From Schoenoplectus triqueter (Eukaryota; Streptophyta; Magnoliopsida; Poales; Cyperaceae): DNA of 36,302 nt. How positions within the stretch are numbered: position 1 is the first letter of the stretch; each line of letters begins with the position of its first letter. Below, piece after piece: positions 33,607-36,302 of this stretch. The stretch covers positions 1 to 36,302 of the forward strand of contig CAXKVV010001914.1 of assembly GCA_964058805.1 (NCBI GenBank). The letters run 5' to 3'. A program made the translations under genes and the position numbers. The notes under the pieces were generated by a model, which had not been told where the DNA came from, did not search any database, and saw only the letters and a list, made by a program, of their open reading frames with translations.

Positions 33607-33779
33607 CTCTGCCAAGGAACCAAATCAGCTGTTATCCAAATCCCTGTTATCCCCTGTTATCCTCTCACTGTCAGTGGGCCCCACTTGATTTTTATTTATT
33701 GTGGGACCTATTTGTCATTGAGGGGATAACAGGGGATAACAGAGATTCGGATAACAGCTATTTTGGATCCCTCTGCCAA
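33607..33779. mobile_element. Mutator-like MITE, 155 bp, perfect 9 bp target-site duplication
   Basis: The element is 33616-33770. Identical nonamers CTCTGCCAA flank it at 33607-33615 and 33771-33779. The ends read inward GGAACCAAATCAGCTGTTAT and GGATCCAAAATAGCTGTTAT, and the match continues as an imperfect inverted repeat through most of both arms. Each arm holds three CTGTTATCC units (GGATAACAG on the other strand). A 9 bp duplication is the Mutator/MULE signature. It lies 102 bp upstream of the TATA box of the next gene. Confidence 0.9.
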
Positions 33780-33871
33780 GGCTGAACAGAGCATGGTATG
33801 ATTCTTTCTCTGAAGAGAAGCAGCATTGTGGGTTCCATTTTAACCCCCTCTTCTCTCTCTCGTTCTATCAC

Positions 33872-33879
33872 TATATAAA
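33872..33879 (+). promoter_or_regulatory. TATA box of the 71-residue protein gene
   Basis: TATATAAA, 103 bp before the ATG. It is followed by a CT-rich patch (TCTCTCTCCCTCTCTATCTC) of the kind common near plant transcription starts. Confidence 0.7.
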
Positions 33880-33981
33880 GGTAAAAAGCTCACCTTCTAT
33901 CTCTCTCCCTCTCTATCTCTATCCCAATATTTATCCACAGAGTACGATAAGGAAAAAAAACAGAGATTTCAGATATTTCAA

Positions 33982-34658
33982 ATGGGTTCTTGGGTGAATA
34001 CCATAACTTCTCCTTTCAAAAGAGCCCGCACAATCATCAAATCGCCAAGAGATAATAAGGATACTCAAAAAGGTACTTTCTTCTAAAAATTTTTTGCTTG
34101 AACGATTTTTTTTAAAAATTTACTGTAGTACCTCTAATTTATGTTCTTTTTTTGTCACTGCAATTCCGATTCAAGGCTTGTTAATAGGTTTTGCTAGGTG
34201 TCACCCATGCACCTAGCCAAAAAACAAAATCAGAAGAATTTATAGTTGCAATTTTTTTTGGGTTTTTTGAGTATTTTGGTAAATAATAAGACTAGAATTA
34301 CAAATCTAAGTCCCTTAATATTAAGTTCAGTGTATGTGTTTCAAACCCAAAATCGATCTAATTTCTAGGACCTTCCTCTTTCCTAAAAAAAGAAAAAGGT
34401 GTCCGAGCCTAAAATATTTCTTAAGAAAAAACAAATGGCAAACTTGAAACAAGGTTTTAATTTTCTGCTCTATATTGTCATGGTACCAATTACTACGAGT
34501 TTTAATTAATTAGTTAATTGACCATAATTTCAGGTAATGGAGAGGATGAGAGAAGAGGAATGGCACTGGAAGAGGAAGTGATGGCATGTGGTTATGAAGA
34601 TGTGCGAGTAATGTGGTCCATTCTTGACAAAAATAAAAATAGCACTCATAGGAACTAG
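33982..34658 (+). CDS. Small conserved plant protein, 71 residues, function unknown
   Basis: Two exons: 33982-34072 and 34534-34658. The donor is G|GTACTT and the acceptor TTTCAG|G; the junction splits a glycine codon and keeps the frame to TAG. The product starts MGSWVNTITSPFKRARTIIK and ends with EEEVMACGYEDVRVMWSILD followed by a short KNKNSTHRN tail. The basic N-terminal third and acidic middle (GNGEDERRGMALEEE) lack a signal peptide or membrane span. I recall similar small proteins in many plants with the same MGSW...SPFKRAR start and EVMAC.YEDV.VMWS(I/M)LD end, which argues that it is a real gene. The good TATA box and leader support this. No biochemical role is known to me. The ORF is too short in each exon to be found without the splice model. 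Confidence 0.85.
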
Positions 34659-36302
34659 CATTGATTTTCTCTCTCTCTTTTTTTTTTTTTTTACTTCTGT
34701 TGGTTTAGCTTGGAATTGAGATTGAGACTCCACTGTGTGCGCAGTTATATTGAGTCCTCTCATTTTCTGAGAGCAATCCCCATGGATGTAGGTTGTAGAA
34801 TGTATTTTCCATGGTGCGATTTAGTTGTCAATTGCAGAGCATTTCTTGTCTGCAGATATTATATACATATGTGTGCCTTCTTCTTTTTTCGGATGGATTG
34901 AGTGATAGCGATTTTATTTTATTTATTTTTTTGCTTTTCTTGGCAATGAATTAGATGGTTTGAAAACGAAATTATTTCTCAACTGCGTTAATAACTATAA
35001 ATAGGTTAGTTTTCAATCACAGCCAGCTATTTTCACTACTACTAGCATAGAACCCGTCTATTCGGTGTGTTTTCTTAATTTTAAAAATTTTATATCTAAC
35101 ATTAATTTTATTATTATTAAATAATATATTTTATTTAAGTATAATTAATATTTTAATTAATTATAAAGATCTTAAATTTTAAATAATTTTAATTTATTAT
35201 TTAATAAAAAATAATGTACAAAATATAATAATTTTATTTTTTATAATAAAACTTAATAATAGTTGATATATAATTTTTATAAAGTAATTATATTAAAATT
35301 AATTTTATTATTAAAATAATATATTTTATTTAGATATAATTTATATCTAAATCAATCATAAAGGCTCTTAAATTTTTAAATATTTAATATTTAATTTATT
35401 TGATATAGTTTTTTTTAGACCTGATAAAAATAATAAATAGAATGGAGAGAAAAAATGAACTTGACTGAAATCTAGACCGTCGTATTTATAAAATCAATCA
35501 ATTTTAATCATAAATTGAATATGAATATTTCGATAATCATACATTATCTTATAACATTAATGAATGCCTCCAATACATAACTTTTTTTAATATAATATTG
35601 ATAGTATAGATAAAAAAATATAAAAATATATTTAACTTTCCAGATAATTATAATATTATACCTGCATAAAAAAATTTTGACCCCTTATTTTGAAAACCGA
35701 TTCCGCCTCTGATTTCAACTTTCAAAGATAATGAATGCATTTTTTTAGTTTGGTGTTGTAAATAGACTGACTATTATTTTATCACCAAAAATGTTATGTT
35801 ATTTAATATCCCAAAACAATTTTTTATACTATATAATGTTCTATATAAGATAACTAATACAAAATACATGGATTTTTTTAGTTTATTCTTTAAATGGGAA
35901 GGTTTAAAAGTCTTAAATGTACCTTCAATTTTAAATTATAGTGACTCAGAATATAAAACAAGAGTATCAAAATAAGACCATTTCATATCATCTTTTACAC
36001 ATCCAAGTATTTTTACGATATTTTGACTATATTTTGTTTTTACTTAGCACGCAGAGAATGTAAAATATCTACGGACAATTTTTGGAAGTTGATTTATTAT
36101 TTATATTTATATCAAAACTAAGTTGAATAACAGAAATTTAATGTTCTTAAATGCTTATAGAGAAAGTAATATAAATCAAATTGTAAAAATGTAAAATAAA
36201 AAGAAATATTAAAGTATAAAATATATATCATAAATTTAAATTAGAATGAACAACAAAGATAAATTTTATTTGAAATTTGATAGATAATAAATAAAACGGT
36301 TG
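34659..36302. other. 3' UTR of the small gene and AT-rich terminal region
   Basis: A T15 run at about 34678-34692 and ordinary-looking UTR sequence follow the stop codon. From about 35040 on the DNA is extremely A/T-rich with no gene. GATTCCGCCTCTG near 35700 resembles one end of a hAT-type MITE, but no partner end or duplication was found. Confidence 0.5.
35095..35400. repeat. AT-rich tandem duplication, ~190 bp period
   Basis: ATTAATTTTATTATTATTAA then ATAATATATTTTATTTA (about 35100-35140) recurs as ATTAATTTTATTATTAAAAT then ATATATTTTATTTA (about 35296-35333). Both copies continue to AAAG-(A/G)-TCTTAAATTTT. They are diverged and noncoding. Confidence 0.55.

Noticed and set aside
33721..33742. 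Homing-endonuclease-like site (GGGATAACAGGG resembles the I-SceI core)
   Set aside because: It is part of the MITE's repeated GGATAACAG units and its inverted partner; the full recognition sequence is not present.
35640..35712. Complete second hAT MITE ending GATTCCGCCTCTG
   Set aside because: Only one end is recognisable. No partner terminus or 8 bp duplication was found upstream or downstream.
1..36302. CRISPR array, prokaryotic operon or phage-defence system
   Set aside because: The window is plant nuclear DNA with spliced genes. No regularly spaced identical repeats or bacterial-type genes are present.

Overview
This is nuclear DNA from a flowering plant. The genes have short GT-AG introns, the intergenic DNA is very AT-rich, and the proteins belong to plant families: a P-class pentatricopeptide repeat (PPR) protein, a pectin acetylesterase, a small plant-specific protein, and the remains of a gene with the plant VHELHRLYRVQ-type motif. 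I cannot name the species or say whether it is a monocot, eudicot or magnoliid.

Layout. 1-1.6 kb is AT-rich repeat DNA, including a ~265 bp tandem duplication. 1.87-5.54 kb is a three-exon PPR gene (906 codons). 6.2-8.2 kb is intergenic, with a recurring TTTGAC-containing motif. 8.2-10.4 kb is a chain of five foldback elements of about 380-415 bp. 12.2-15.7 kb is a complete twelve-exon pectin acetylesterase gene (393 residues). 16.8-17.64 kb is a poly(A)-tailed retroposed insert with an 8 bp target-site duplication. 19.66-20.2 kb is another tandem duplication. 21.58-23.98 kb is a second chain of six foldback elements from the same families. 25.25-25.39 kb is a hAT-type MITE. 25.6-26.4 kb is a 772 bp inverted-repeat element. 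26.55-27.45 kb is a decayed pseudogene. 31.1-31.67 kb holds interleaved direct and inverted repeats. 32.9-33.4 kb is a TTCGAA-rich repeat. 33.62-33.77 kb is a 155 bp Mutator-like MITE with a perfect 9 bp target-site duplication. It lies about 100 bp upstream of the TATA box of a two-exon gene for a 71-residue protein (33.98-34.66 kb). The last 1.6 kb is AT-rich, with one more duplication.

The three intact genes share no evident pathway: the PPR protein is probably organellar, the esterase is secreted to the cell wall, and the small protein is of unknown function. All lie on the + strand, are individually spliced, and are separated by transposon debris.

The most unusual feature is the pair of MITE chains: eleven near-complete palindromes of several sequence families placed end to end, mostly joined by TA/GA microsatellite. 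They share one plan (a TATGGTGCT- or AAAGATACCGTGAG-type end, a small palindrome just inside it, then a full-length inverted repeat). All gene models were built by hand from splice signals and reading-frame continuity; no database search was run.
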